Of a stretch of DNA of 64,000 nt, positions 8,692-16,741 are shown piece by piece. Position numbers and translations under genes: made by a program. The notes beneath the pieces were generated by a model. That model was given only the letters and a program-made list of their open reading frames with translations, was not told the DNA's origin and made no database searches. This DNA is from JANQPC01 sp039208375. Its GTDB lineage: Bacteria; Pseudomonadota; Alphaproteobacteria; Rhodobacterales; Rhodobacteraceae. The stretch is taken from positions 25,308-89,307 of the forward strand of contig JBCCRC010000003.1 of NCBI GenBank assembly GCA_039208375.1, given 5' to 3'. Each line of letters opens with the position of its first letter. The first letter of the stretch is position 1.

Positions 8692-9870
8692 TCAGCTGTC
8701 GGGGTGGCAGGCGAGCGCCCGCACAAATGGCAGGCGCGCGTCGCGCCACCGCAGTTGAGTGGCAGAGCGGAACGCGGCGGCGTTCATATCCGCTCGGGTT
8801 GCCGCGGGGGTGGCGGCTGCCCTGCGCAAGGCATTCGCCAAACCCTCAGCATCAGCCGGATCGTACAAAAGGCCGTTTACGCCATCCTGCACCAACTCCG
8901 GCAACGCGCCGATTGCAGGTGCAATCACCGGGCGCGCAAAAGAAAAGGCAAGGATTGCCGAACCTGATGTGAGGATTGCGCGATAGGGCAGAACGATGAA
9001 ATCGGCGGCGTTGAGATAGATCTGAAGCCGGTCATCAGGCACACGGTCGAGCGACGTCACGATATCGCGCGAGTCTCCGGTGGCTTCGGCGAGCGCGGCG
9101 CGTTGATCGGCATTTGCGTTGCCGGCGATCACCAGCTTTGCGCGCGCGCCCTCGCCTTCAATGGTAAGAACGGCGCGCACAAGGGCGTTCAAGCCCTTGT
9201 AAGGGCGCACCTGACCCACATTGGCAAAGACTGTTTCGGCATCGGTAAGGCCCAACGCCCTTTGCGCCTCTGTCTGGGTTACCTTGTTGGGGTACACACC
9301 GATATAGCTTCCATGGGGCACGTTCAGCACTCGGTCTTGCGGGGTCTCGAACTCTGCTACAGCCGCGTGCGCGGCACGATCGCCGTGAACAATCACGGTG
9401 TCGGCGCGTTGGGCTAGATCGCTGCGAAACCGGCGCTCGGCAGCCTCGTCGATGCTTTCGTGTTCAATGAGATTGTGCATGGTCCAGGCGATCTTGCCCC
9501 CGCCCGCACGGATTTGATCGCAGATGGCCAGGAACGCGGCGAGGTGCCCGGCCGGGTCACCAGATTGCTGAGCATCCCGAAACAGCCGGTTTAGCCAATG
9601 GATGTGAAAGCAGATCCCACCGCGAGGATTCGCTCGCACTGCGGAAAGTGCAGCCTCTGCATCGCCGGGCTCGGCGTAATACTGATCCGCGGCGCGGCCA
9701 TAGAACAGGCGCTGGTACGGGTTGGAATAGGCCGGCCAATAGAGCACAGCCAGCGCCCCATCGGCGCCGAAAGCCGTACTTTCAGTCGAAAAATCAGCTG
9801 TTGTGGGTAAGTCCGGCACCGTCGCAAGGGCTGGCTTGCCGAATTTAAGTAGCCGCATGCATCCTGTCAT
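8692..9870 (-). CDS. Glycosyltransferase, GT-B fold (family 1/4 type)
   Basis: 392 residues. The N-terminal half begins with a poorly conserved acceptor domain (FHIHWLNRLF, IAWTMHNLIEHE), the C-terminal half has the nucleotide-sugar domain: VFANVGQVRPYKGLNALVRA, then LVIAGNA, LNAADFIVLPYRAILTSGSA and ELVQDGVNGLLYDPADAEGL, the E-x7-E type motif of GT4 enzymes. Donor and acceptor cannot be inferred. Two ATGs are possible, 9870 and 9858; neither has a strong ribosome site. It is the first gene of a minus-strand run ending in a polysaccharide pyruvyl transferase and probably takes part in a surface polysaccharide. Confidence 0.88.
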   Translation of the reverse strand: MTGCMRLLKFGKPALATVPDLPTTADFSTESTAFGADGALAVLYWPAYSNPYQRLFYGRAADQYYAEPGDAEAALSAVRANPRGGICFHIHWLNRLFRDAQQSGDPAGHLAAFLAICDQIRAGGGKIAWTMHNLIEHESIDEAAERRFRSDLAQRADTVIVHGDRAAHAAVAEFETPQDRVLNVPHGSYIGVYPNKVTQTEAQRALGLTDAETVFANVGQVRPYKGLNALVRAVLTIEGEGARAKLVIAGNANADQRAALAEATGDSRDIVTSLDRVPDDRLQIYLNAADFIVLPYRAILTSGSAILAFSFARPVIAPAIGALPELVQDGVNGLLYDPADAEGLANALRRAAATPAATRADMNAAAFRSATQLRWRDARLPFVRALACHPDS

Positions 9871-10115
9871 TCGGCCCGAAGGCGCTGCTAGAAAGCCCCA
9901 CGCTGATTAAATTACAAGAAACTTACCGCGATTGTCGAATGGTTTCGCGCCCACATTGCGCCATCGGCGGTCTCACACAGTGGCCGCATACCGCTGCCAT
10001 TGTTCGAAGTATGTACGCAAATGCACGCGCGCTGCCGGCGGCGCTTGTTACGGCACGCACTGCAGGACACGATATTGGGAAGAATAGCATTTTTGTTTTG
10101 ATAAGGAGTAAGCCG

Positions 10116-10553
10116 ATGTCGGCAAAGACTGTTTTCCTAGCCACCGCGCTCGCCTTTGGCATGGCGTCGGCGGCGCAGGCGGGGGATGTGGTCGCGCAGA
10201 TGCCCGCCTCCGAAGACTGGTTCGAATTCGAAATGCGGTGGACGGAGGGGCCGGCAAGCTACAAGGCGCTCTGGATGGCAATGCCGGTTGAGGATGACAT
10301 TCTCATCTGCGGCGTCGGCCAGTTCACCCGCAATGATCTACTGCGCGAAAGCCGGCGCGCCTTGCGCGACATGGGCTTTTACATCGACGATGCACTGTTT
10401 TTGCAGGATCTGAGCTTTTTCAGCAAAGGAGCCGGTCGCGGCAGCCTTGTGGGCGCCACCGCGAATTGCGCCTCTACCGGCAAGGCCCCGCCACCAATCG
10501 TTACTATGGGTGTGAGCCTCCGAAACACCAAGCGCGGGCGCGTGGTATATTAA
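10116..10553 (+). CDS. Small secreted protein of unknown function
   Basis: 145 residues; MSAKTVFLATALAFGMASAA ending in AQA is a clear Sec signal peptide with cleavage near residue 22. The mature part contains two Cys and a Phe/Trp-rich middle; I do not recognise a family. The ATG at 10116 is fixed by AAGGAG seven bases upstream; the ORF is open 59 codons further up but that part is not protein-like. It ends 18 bases from the convergent folE2. The 245 bases before it (9871-10115) hold only the divergent leader regions. Confidence 0.75.
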   Translation: MSAKTVFLATALAFGMASAAQAGDVVAQMPASEDWFEFEMRWTEGPASYKALWMAMPVEDDILICGVGQFTRNDLLRESRRALRDMGFYIDDALFLQDLSFFSKGAGRGSLVGATANCASTGKAPPPIVTMGVSLRNTKRGRVVY

Positions 10554-10571
10554 CGCCGCGCGCGGGCCACC

Positions 10572-11672
10572 TCAGCCCACGTGGAAGAGCGTGTCGAAAA
10601 AGCGCGGATCGAGGCTTTCGGCCTCAAACGTGGGGCCATGGGTGAGCACGCTCACTGCATCGTGGCTGTGCAGGCTTTCCTGATGGCTTGCCACCACCCG
10701 GAAATCGCTCACCCGCGGATCGGCCTGAAGCTGTTCAGCATAGAGCCGGGCAGCATCTTCCACGAAGATTGGGTTGGCTGCATTTAGCTCCGCAAACGCC
10801 TGCTCATCTTCGCGCTTAACCATCACTTGCGTCTCGGTGGCCACGGCGGCGCGGCAAAGATCCACGAGATCTTCAAACCATAGCCGCCCCGCGCTTTCGT
10901 CGAGCACTAGTGAAACGCGGGCGACGGACCGCTGGGAATGCGGGGTGGCCAGCTGCCCGCGAGTTTCGCGTGCATGTTCAGACAGTTCCAGCGAACACGG
11001 GCAAGTCGACGAATAAACGTAGTCGAGATGCACGATCTTGCGCCGAACGCTCGCAGTTTCGACCAACTCCAGCGCAATGTCGTAGTATTGAAAGCCTTCG
11101 AGGCCAGAGCGCAGCGAAGCAACCTTCATCGGGAAAGAGAGCCGCATCTGAATGCGAGCGTCGAGGCTGCCCAGATCGGCCTTGTAATCATCAAGCGCCG
11201 CTTCGATCACCCCGAAACTCGCCGTCTGGTCGGCGTGGCGATAGAAGCTACGCATGATGCGGCTCATGTTGATGCCTTTCTTGTCAGCCTCCAGGCTCAC
11301 GGTGCCAGTGACTGACGTTTCGAGCACGAGAAAGCCGCCGTCGCGGGTGCGGTAGCGGATCGGCAGACGGAAGTTCGAGATACCCACATGCTGAATGCGC
11401 CGATGCGCGCCTTTGATCAAGCTCTCGGGCCCGTTCTGCAGATCGGGCAACCCAGCACGATACGCATCATCCACGCGGAATTCTGCAGGGTAGGCGCGGC
11501 TCAGCGCAGGATAGACAACCTCGGCGCCCGGCAACGCGCGAGCGATCTCAGGGTCAACCGCAGTGGCTTCGGCCGCCGGCGCGGATTCAGCGTAGCGGCG
11601 CAGTGTGGTGAGTGCCTCTTCGACATCTTCGCGCGTGATTTCTCTGTCGAGCGTGGCGGTGTGGATGTTCAT
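10572..11672 (-). CDS. folE2: GTP cyclohydrolase FolE2 (type IB)
   Basis: Metal-flexible GTP cyclohydrolase that makes 7,8-dihydroneopterin triphosphate, first step of folate (and queuosine) synthesis; it replaces or backs up zinc-dependent FolE. 366 residues, family-typical. Signatures: GPESLIKGAHRRIQHVGISN, the metal Cys in STCPCSLELSEHA, ATPHSQRS, NPIFVEDAARLYAEQL and ASHQESLHSHDA. I start at MNIHTATLDREITRED (11672, GAAGGGG upstream); an ATG 12 codons earlier is unsupported. In several bacteria folE2 is under Zur control; I looked at 11709-11817 and saw no convincing Zur-type palindrome. Confidence 0.95.
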   Translation of the reverse strand: MNIHTATLDREITREDVEEALTTLRRYAESAPAAEATAVDPEIARALPGAEVVYPALSRAYPAEFRVDDAYRAGLPDLQNGPESLIKGAHRRIQHVGISNFRLPIRYRTRDGGFLVLETSVTGTVSLEADKKGINMSRIMRSFYRHADQTASFGVIEAALDDYKADLGSLDARIQMRLSFPMKVASLRSGLEGFQYYDIALELVETASVRRKIVHLDYVYSSTCPCSLELSEHARETRGQLATPHSQRSVARVSLVLDESAGRLWFEDLVDLCRAAVATETQVMVKREDEQAFAELNAANPIFVEDAARLYAEQLQADPRVSDFRVVASHQESLHSHDAVSVLTHGPTFEAESLDPRFFDTLFHVG

Positions 11673-11817
11673 CGTAAGCCCCTTCGTGCCCGTCGCATCG
11701 GGCGACACAGATGGGGTGGGTGCGCGCGATGTCCAGAAGAAGTTGCGTCAAAATCACGCAGCGATCAAATGATTGGGAGAATTCCGCAGATATCGTCGGC
11801 CGGAGCATTCAACGAAA

Positions 11818-12558
11818 CTATCCATATATATCAAAGAAGTTTCGCAGAATGCGCGGGGCTTCGCGCATATCGGTGGCCAGCGCCTGATCGGTGAGAGCCT
11901 GCGCCTCGTCCGGCGCGAAATAGCCATGATTTTTGTAAATGCGGATGCGCTCGGCAAACACCCCGCCATCGGCTTCGGGGTGGAATTGGGTGGCATAGAC
12001 ATTCCGGCCATAGCGGATCATCTGGAATGGGCAGGTGTCTGACGCAACGAGATGCGCGCAGCCTGCAGGCAGGGCCTGTGTGGCCTCCTTGTGGCCAACG
12101 AGGATCGGGAAACTATCGGGTAGATCGGCCAAAAGGGGGTCCGCGGCACCGGCCTCGGTGCGCGTGGCCTGCGCCGGACCCACAGGCTCGCCCCAGCGGC
12201 GTTTGCTGACCTCAGTGCCCAAATGGTGGGCGAGGATCGAGATGCCGTAGCAGCAGCCCAGAAACGGCATATCGCGTTCAGTGATTTCGGGCATGAGCGA
12301 CAGGATTTGCGTCTCGATCCGCGCCTCTTCCGGCGGCTTAGCGGCGGGCTCGTCGCTCACGCAGCCTGGGCCACCGCCAACGACGATACCCGCAAAAGCA
12401 GTCAGCTCGAGCAGTGCGGGCAACGGTTCGCGGCTCAGGTCGATCCGGTGAGCGCGCTCTTCGGGCAGGCCACCCTTCTCGAGGAACGCGGCGAATTCGC
12501 CGTCGGAGGCGTCGCGCTCGGGCCGGAGCTGGAGGATGAGGAAGGGCTTGGCGGTCAT
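11818..12558 (-). CDS. Class I glutamine amidotransferase-like protein
   Basis: 246 residues with a GMP-synthase-like GATase1 domain. The nucleophile elbow is FLGCCYGISILAHHLG and the His-Glu pair is in YATQFHPEAD, so the triad is intact. There is no synthase domain, so it either works with a separate partner or hydrolyses gamma-glutamyl bonds directly. It is followed 109 bases later by folE2 on the same strand, but nothing shows a functional link. Ribosome site is weak (AAGAAA). A second, different GATase1 protein occurs at 37122. Confidence 0.85.
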   Translation of the reverse strand: MTAKPFLILQLRPERDASDGEFAAFLEKGGLPEERAHRIDLSREPLPALLELTAFAGIVVGGGPGCVSDEPAAKPPEEARIETQILSLMPEITERDMPFLGCCYGISILAHHLGTEVSKRRWGEPVGPAQATRTEAGAADPLLADLPDSFPILVGHKEATQALPAGCAHLVASDTCPFQMIRYGRNVYATQFHPEADGGVFAERIRIYKNHGYFAPDEAQALTDQALATDMREAPRILRNFFDIYG

Positions 12559-12655
12559 GTTTCGAGATTTCTTGGCCTATCTTTCCCGCCTGACCGTAAT
12601 TTCAGGCAGTGCCAGTCCCCTCCCATCGCGCGGAATGCGCACCTTTGGCACGACG

Positions 12656-12674
12656 GGTGGCGCTTCACGCCACC
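12656..12674 (-). terminator. Hairpin downstream of metZ, possible terminator
   Basis: Arms GGTGGCG and CGCCACC around a five-base loop, 39 bases beyond the metZ stop. No T tract follows, so it could be a 3'-end stabilising hairpin rather than an intrinsic terminator. Confidence 0.35.
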
Positions 12675-12712
12675 GCGAAGACCAACGATGCCGTCACCCC
12701 GTCCGCGCATGA

Positions 12713-13894
12713 TCAAACCGCATCCAGCGCCTGTCGCAGATCCGCAATCAGATCCCCCGCATCCTCGATCCCAACGCTCAGCCGCACCAGCCCCGGCGTG
12801 ATCCCCAGCGCCGCGCGCTGTTCATCGCTGAGCCGCTGGTGCGTTGTCGTCGCGGGGTGGGTGATGATCGATTTGGCATCGCCCAGATTGTTCGAAATCG
12901 TTACCAGCTTCAGAGCATTGAGGAAGCGGAACGCAGCCCCCTGCCCGCCCGCGATATCGAGGGCCACGACCGTTCCGCCTTCCGGCAGCTGCTCGGCGGC
13001 TAGCCCGTGCTGGGCATGACCCTGCAGCGCGGGGAAGATCACGCGCACCAGCCGGTTATCGCCTTCCAGTGCGCGCGCCACCGCAAGTGCCCCCGCCGCC
13101 TGGGCGCGCACGCGAAGATCCAGGGTTTCAAGCCCTTTGAGCATAATCCAAGCGGTAAACGGGCTCATCGCCCCGCCGGTGTGCTTGAGATAGGGCTCCA
13201 CCGTCTTGCGGATGAACTCACGGCGCCCCAGGATCACGCCCCCCAGGGCGCGGCCCTGCCCGTCGATATGCTTAGTGGCGGAATACACAACCACATCGGC
13301 CCCAAGATCGAGAGCGCGGGAAAACACTGGGGTTGCAAAGACGTTATCAACGATCACGGTCGCCCCCACCCCATGGGCCAGATCGGCCACCGCGCGCAGG
13401 TCAATCAGCTCCAGCGTGGGGTTCGAGAGCGTTTCGAGAAACACCGCCTTCGTGTCGGACCGGATCGCTGTGCGCCAGGCGGCCAGATCGGTGCCATCCA
13501 CGAAGGTAACTTCCACGCCGTAGCGTGCGAGCACCTCTTCAAGGATGTAGAGACAGGAACCAAATAGCGCGCGAGCCGAAACCACGTGATCGCCAGCCTG
13601 CAGCATCGACGTCAGCGCGCCGTTGACGGCGGCCATGCCGCTGGCGGTGGCAAAGGCATCCTCCGCACCTTCCAGCGCCGCGATACGCTCTTCAAACATC
13701 CGCACGGTGGGGTTGCCGTAGCGGGCATAGATGAACTCGTCTTCGCCCGCATCGAGAAAGCGAGCTTCCGCGGCCTCGGCACTGTCATAGACAAAGCCTT
13801 GGGTAAGAAAGATCGCCTCCGCGACCTCACCATACTGGCTGCGGCGAGTGCCGGAGTGGACGAGTTTGGTGCGGGTCTGCCAGCTGTCGCTCAT
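12713..13894 (-). CDS. metZ: O-succinylhomoserine sulfhydrylase (Cys/Met metabolism PLP enzyme)
   Basis: PLP enzyme of the gamma family that turns O-succinyl-homoserine and sulfide into homocysteine (direct sulfhydrylation route to methionine). 393 residues starting MSDSWQTRTKLVHSG at 13894 (GGAG nine bases upstream). Visible motifs: IYARYGNPTVRMFEERIAAL, the aromatic-stacking loop ATASGMAAVNGAL, VIVDNVFATPV, and the PLP lysine in VVYSATKHIDGQGRALGG. Control is explicit: promoter, SAM-II aptamer and an intrinsic terminator all precede it (separate entries), so it is switched off when S-adenosylmethionine is plentiful. Metal-free sister families (cystathionine gamma-synthase) are less likely given this leader and the sequence. 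Confidence 0.95.
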   Translation of the reverse strand: MSDSWQTRTKLVHSGTRRSQYGEVAEAIFLTQGFVYDSAEAAEARFLDAGEDEFIYARYGNPTVRMFEERIAALEGAEDAFATASGMAAVNGALTSMLQAGDHVVSARALFGSCLYILEEVLARYGVEVTFVDGTDLAAWRTAIRSDTKAVFLETLSNPTLELIDLRAVADLAHGVGATVIVDNVFATPVFSRALDLGADVVVYSATKHIDGQGRALGGVILGRREFIRKTVEPYLKHTGGAMSPFTAWIMLKGLETLDLRVRAQAAGALAVARALEGDNRLVRVIFPALQGHAQHGLAAEQLPEGGTVVALDIAGGQGAAFRFLNALKLVTISNNLGDAKSIITHPATTTHQRLSDEQRAALGITPGLVRLSVGIEDAGDLIADLRQALDAV

Positions 13895-13904
13895 GGACGT
13901 CTCC

Positions 13905-13937
13905 AACAAAAAGCCCCCGGGCGCGAGCGTCGGGGGC
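13905..13937 (-). terminator. Intrinsic terminator between the SAM-II aptamer and metZ
   Basis: Minus strand: GCCCCCG (13937-13931), an 11-base loop, CGGGGGC (13919-13913), then TTTTTGTT (13912-13905). It sits between the riboswitch and the metZ ribosome site, so it can abort metZ transcripts. Confidence 0.8.
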
Positions 13938-13950
13938 GGGATCGTCCCAG

Positions 13951-14006
13951 ACCTCTTTAGCGGCATGTTTTACGTGGCCCGCAATCCGGTGAACAAATCG
14001 CCACGC
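13951..14006 (-). promoter_or_regulatory. SAM-II riboswitch (metA-type motif)
   Basis: On the minus strand the leader reads GCGTGGCGATTTGTTCACCG (from 14006), then GATTGCGGGCCACGTAAAAC, then ATGCCGCTAAAGAGGTC. This reproduces the SAM-II layout: P1 stem CGTGG/CCACG, the GATTTG stretch entering P1 from its 5' arm, the TTGC before the closing arm, and the TAAA...GCTAAA segment that folds back as the pseudoknot. SAM-II is known almost only from alphaproteobacteria and precedes metZ, metX or metA. Match is by eye to the published consensus. Confidence 0.92.
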
Positions 14007-14009
14007 TGC

Positions 14010-14038
14010 GTCGTACGATGTGCCCCCTTGGCGGTCAA
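14010..14038 (-). promoter_or_regulatory. Probable promoter of the metZ riboswitch transcript
   Basis: Minus strand TTGACC (14038-14033), 17 bases, TACGAC (14015-14010). The predicted start, six to eight bases on, falls at the first base pair of the SAM-II P1 stem, which supports the call. Confidence 0.6.
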
Positions 14039-14098
14039 GCACCGTCATCGAGGTGTCATGGCGCCTTCACGGCAACGTCGTATGTGCCAGCTAGGCGC

Positions 14099-14120
14099 CA
14101 TCCACAAGATCTTGTGGATG
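14099..14120. repeat. 22-bp perfect palindrome before the hydrolase gene
   Basis: CATCCACAAGA followed directly by its own reverse complement (TCTTGTGGATG). It ends eight bases before the ATG at 14128, where the ribosome-binding site should be, and lies between two divergent genes. Either a dimeric repressor operator or, in RNA, a hairpin occluding the start. Each half resembles a DnaA box (7 of 9). Confidence 0.8.
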
Positions 14121-14127
14121 TTGGCAA

Positions 14128-15024
14128 ATGAGCATCGTGAGATACAATGCCGTAGGCGATTACCCCGCGCCGGAGGCTCCCGGCGCCTTGGAAGCAGCGT
14201 TGACACGCCTGCCGCCAGAGGCGCCGCTCGTGATCTTGATCCACGGCTATAAGTATTCGCCCCATTCGGCCACGCGGAACCCGCACGATCACATCTTTTC
14301 GCTCACCCCACCGCGCGGCGGGCGCTCGACCTCATGGCCCCGGCACCTCGGCCTTGGGCGCGGCGCACCCGGCGAGGGGCTCTGCGTGGCCTTTGGGTGG
14401 GACGCATGGGGCACCATCTGGGCGGCAGCAGCGCGGGCCCACACTGCGGGGCGGGCGCTTTCACGGCTGATCGATAAGATCGGTGCGCGGCGCGCTGGCC
14501 CAGTGGATGTCTTCGCCCACAGCCTTGGCGTGCGGGTGGGGCTTGGCGCTCTGCCTGGCCTTGCGCCCGGGCGGGTGGGCCGGATGATCCTGCTTTCGGG
14601 AGCGGAGTTTCAGGCGCGGGCGGGCACGGCACTTGCAACGCCTGCGGGCCGCACCGCGGAGATTGTGAACGTAACCAGCCGGGCCAACCGGGCGTTCGAC
14701 CTAATGGTTGAAGGCCTGCTACAGCTGCCTTGGGCGGGGGGGCGTGCACTCGGCGCCGGGATCGGGGCGGCGCCCGGACTCTGGCGCGATTTGGATATCG
14801 ATGATCCGGAGGTGCGCGCCCATCTTGCCCTGCGCGGCTTCCCTACCCGCCCACCCGCGCATTCCGTGTGCCACTGGTCGGGCTATCTGCGCCCGGGGCT
14901 GTTCCGGCTATACCGGGCGATCCTGCGCGACCGTCTGCCGCTGTCGATCCTGCCCCCTTCACCTGAGCGTGACGGCGCGGACGCACGCCCCGCCTTGTGG
15001 GGCGCGCCCAATCTGCCATCTTAG
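14128..15024 (+). CDS. Alpha/beta-fold hydrolase
   Basis: 298 residues. The oxyanion segment LVILIHGYKYSPHSATRN, the nucleophile elbow VDVFAHSLGVRVG (Ser in HSLG) and a C-terminal SVCHWSGYLRPGLF with a candidate catalytic His mark an alpha/beta hydrolase. No signal peptide. Substrate unknown; the HGY start resembles lipase/esterase families of alphaproteobacteria. The ATG at 14128 has no ordinary Shine-Dalgarno because a 22-bp palindrome occupies that place. Divergent from metZ, followed 28 bases later by a GST gene. Confidence 0.82.
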   Translation: MSIVRYNAVGDYPAPEAPGALEAALTRLPPEAPLVILIHGYKYSPHSATRNPHDHIFSLTPPRGGRSTSWPRHLGLGRGAPGEGLCVAFGWDAWGTIWAAAARAHTAGRALSRLIDKIGARRAGPVDVFAHSLGVRVGLGALPGLAPGRVGRMILLSGAEFQARAGTALATPAGRTAEIVNVTSRANRAFDLMVEGLLQLPWAGGRALGAGIGAAPGLWRDLDIDDPEVRAHLALRGFPTRPPAHSVCHWSGYLRPGLFRLYRAILRDRLPLSILPPSPERDGADARPALWGAPNLPS

Positions 15025-15052
15025 GCGCAGCTACTAATCCAGGAGACGCGCC

Positions 15053-15766
15053 ATGCCTGCCCCGATTGACCTATACTATTGGCCCACGCCCAACGGATGG
15101 AAGGTGACCATCGCGCTTGAGGAAATGGGCCTGCCGTACACCGTACATTGGGTGGATATCGGTAAGGGCGATCAGTTCGATCCCGATTTCCTGAAGATCG
15201 CGCCGAATAACCGAATGCCAGCGATTGTCGATCCGGAAGGGCCCGAAGGCGCACCGATCTCGATCTTCGAATCCGGCGCGATCCTGCTGTACCTCGCCCG
15301 TAAGACGGGGCAATTTTATGGTGAGACGGAGGCTGAGCGCGTTGCCGTCGATCAGTGGCTAATGTGGCAGATGGGCGGTGTGGGCCCCATGGCGGGCCAG
15401 GCACACCATTTCCTGAAGTACGCGCCCAAGATGGAGCCCCCGCAGGTTTTACCGTATGCGCAAGATCGCTACCGGGGCGAGGTGGCGCGGCTCTACGGCT
15501 TGCTCGACCGACAGCTCGCGGCGCGGAAATTTGTGGCAGGCGATAGCTTTTCGATCGCCGATATGGCGATCTGGCCCTGGGCGGTGCTCTGGGAGGGGCA
15601 GGAACAGGTCATCGACGACAAGCCGCACCTGGCGCGCTGGCTCGATGCAGTGGGTGCGCGGCCGGGCGTTCAGGCCGGCCATGCGGTGGGGGCGGAAAAG
15701 CGCGACCGCAAGCGGACGGCAGAAGAGGAGCGTGCGGCGCGCGAGGTGCTCTTTGGACGGAAGTGA
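15053..15766 (+). CDS. Glutathione S-transferase family protein, YfcG/YghU-like
   Basis: 237 residues: thioredoxin-like N-terminal domain (YYWPTPNGWKVTIALEEMGL; PNRMPAIVD cis-Pro region as APNNRMPAIVDPEG; SIFESGAILLYLA, the glutathione-binding ES) and an alpha-helical C-terminal domain with FSIADMAIWPW. The PNGWKV start and ESGAILLYL fit the Nu-class (YfcG/YghU) disulfide-bond oxidoreductases, which reduce disulfides with GSH rather than conjugate xenobiotics. AGGAGA precedes the ATG. Probably co-transcribed with the hydrolase upstream. Confidence 0.9.
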   Translation: MPAPIDLYYWPTPNGWKVTIALEEMGLPYTVHWVDIGKGDQFDPDFLKIAPNNRMPAIVDPEGPEGAPISIFESGAILLYLARKTGQFYGETEAERVAVDQWLMWQMGGVGPMAGQAHHFLKYAPKMEPPQVLPYAQDRYRGEVARLYGLLDRQLAARKFVAGDSFSIADMAIWPWAVLWEGQEQVIDDKPHLARWLDAVGARPGVQAGHAVGAEKRDRKRTAEEERAAREVLFGRK

Positions 15767-16125
15767 GTGGCTCTGGCAAGCCCCTTCCGGCGCCCGGAAC
15801 AAGCCCAAGGCGCCGGGCGTGCCTCGGCCCGGCTTTCTGCGCACATACCCTCAGCGCACGGACCCCTAACCGGTCTGCAACACCACTCTCCTAAGACCCA
15901 GCCCCGAAGCTTCCCTGCGCCACACCGCGCTTGATCCGTGGCGGCCCGTTCTCAAATATGGGGCGGTCTGTCCAGGCCGATGCCCCTCGCAGGAGGGCAT
16001 CAGGACATCGGGGGCAACCCCGGCGGCATCGCCAACTTTGGCGACCAGGGCGGGCGCGTCACCCAAAACGCCAAACCCATGCGCCCCAGCAGCCAAGACA
16101 GGCCGGCGCCAGGCAAGCGCCTTGC
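15767..16125. other. Gene-free stretch between GST and yciB
   Basis: GC-rich sequence between the convergent GST and yciB genes. A minus-strand frame is open here (down to 15866) but its upstream part overlaps the C-terminus of yciB in another frame, it has no ribosome site and resembles no family. GCGCCCGG/CCGGGCG-type inverted segments at about 15788-15820 could form a GST terminator without a T tract. I see no RNA gene. Confidence 0.5.
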
Positions 16126-16728
16126 TTAGGCGTCTTCGTCTTCGATGACGTATTTCTGCAGTGCCACAATCTGCGTCCAGAGAAACAGGAACAGCACCAG
16201 CGGAAATCCGAAGGTTTCGATCTTCACCCAGGTGTCTGTCGACATCGTCCGCCAGACGATCTCGTTGCACACCGCAAGCGCGGCGAAGCACATCATCAGG
16301 CGCCGTGTGAAGACCATCCAGCCCTCATGCCGCATCGGAAGAGCCTCACCCATCACCCAGGCCAGATATGAGCGGCCCTGCAAAAGCCCCAGCCCCAGAA
16401 GCCCCGCGAAAACGCCGTAGACGATGGTGGTTTTCATCTTGAAGAAGCGTTCGTCGTTGAACCACACCGTCAGCCCGCCGAAAAGCACCACAAGCACGGC
16501 GGTGAACACCTGCATGCGGCTGAGCTTTCCCGTCAGCCACCAGAGCACCGCGATTGAGGCCAAAAGGACGGGAACGAAACCCGCCGCTGCAACGATGAAC
16601 CCATCGTATTCGGTCCCGCCGATCACGTAGGTCTCATCCCGCACGTAAAGATAGACCGCGAAAAACAGGATGGGCGGCCCAAGCTCAAGCACCTGTTTCA
16701 GAACCGGATTGATCTCTTTGGTCTGCAT
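16126..16728 (-). CDS. yciB: Inner-membrane septation protein A family (YciB/IspZ)
   Basis: 200 residues with five or six hydrophobic helices, including LELGPPILFFAVYLYVRD and NEIVWRTMSTDTWVKIETFG, the two best-known signatures of the family. YciB is an inner-membrane protein linked to cell-envelope synthesis and septation; its biochemical role is not settled. The ATG at 16728 (MQTKEINPVLKQ) is preferred over an in-frame start ten codons upstream inside the previous gene. Last gene of ftsY-GNAT-EamA-yciB, 13 bases after the transporter. Confidence 0.93.
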   Translation of the reverse strand: MQTKEINPVLKQVLELGPPILFFAVYLYVRDETYVIGGTEYDGFIVAAAGFVPVLLASIAVLWWLTGKLSRMQVFTAVLVVLFGGLTVWFNDERFFKMKTTIVYGVFAGLLGLGLLQGRSYLAWVMGEALPMRHEGWMVFTRRLMMCFAALAVCNEIVWRTMSTDTWVKIETFGFPLVLFLFLWTQIVALQKYVIEDEDA

Positions 16729-16741
16729 TGTCGTCTGGCCT

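Noticed and set aside
11673..11817. Zur-type operator for folE2
   Set aside because: No palindrome resembling known Zur boxes was visible; regulation by zinc is not supported from sequence.
15866..16291. Possible minus-strand gene between GST and yciB
   Set aside because: Overlaps the yciB C-terminus in another frame, no start signal and no recognisable domain.
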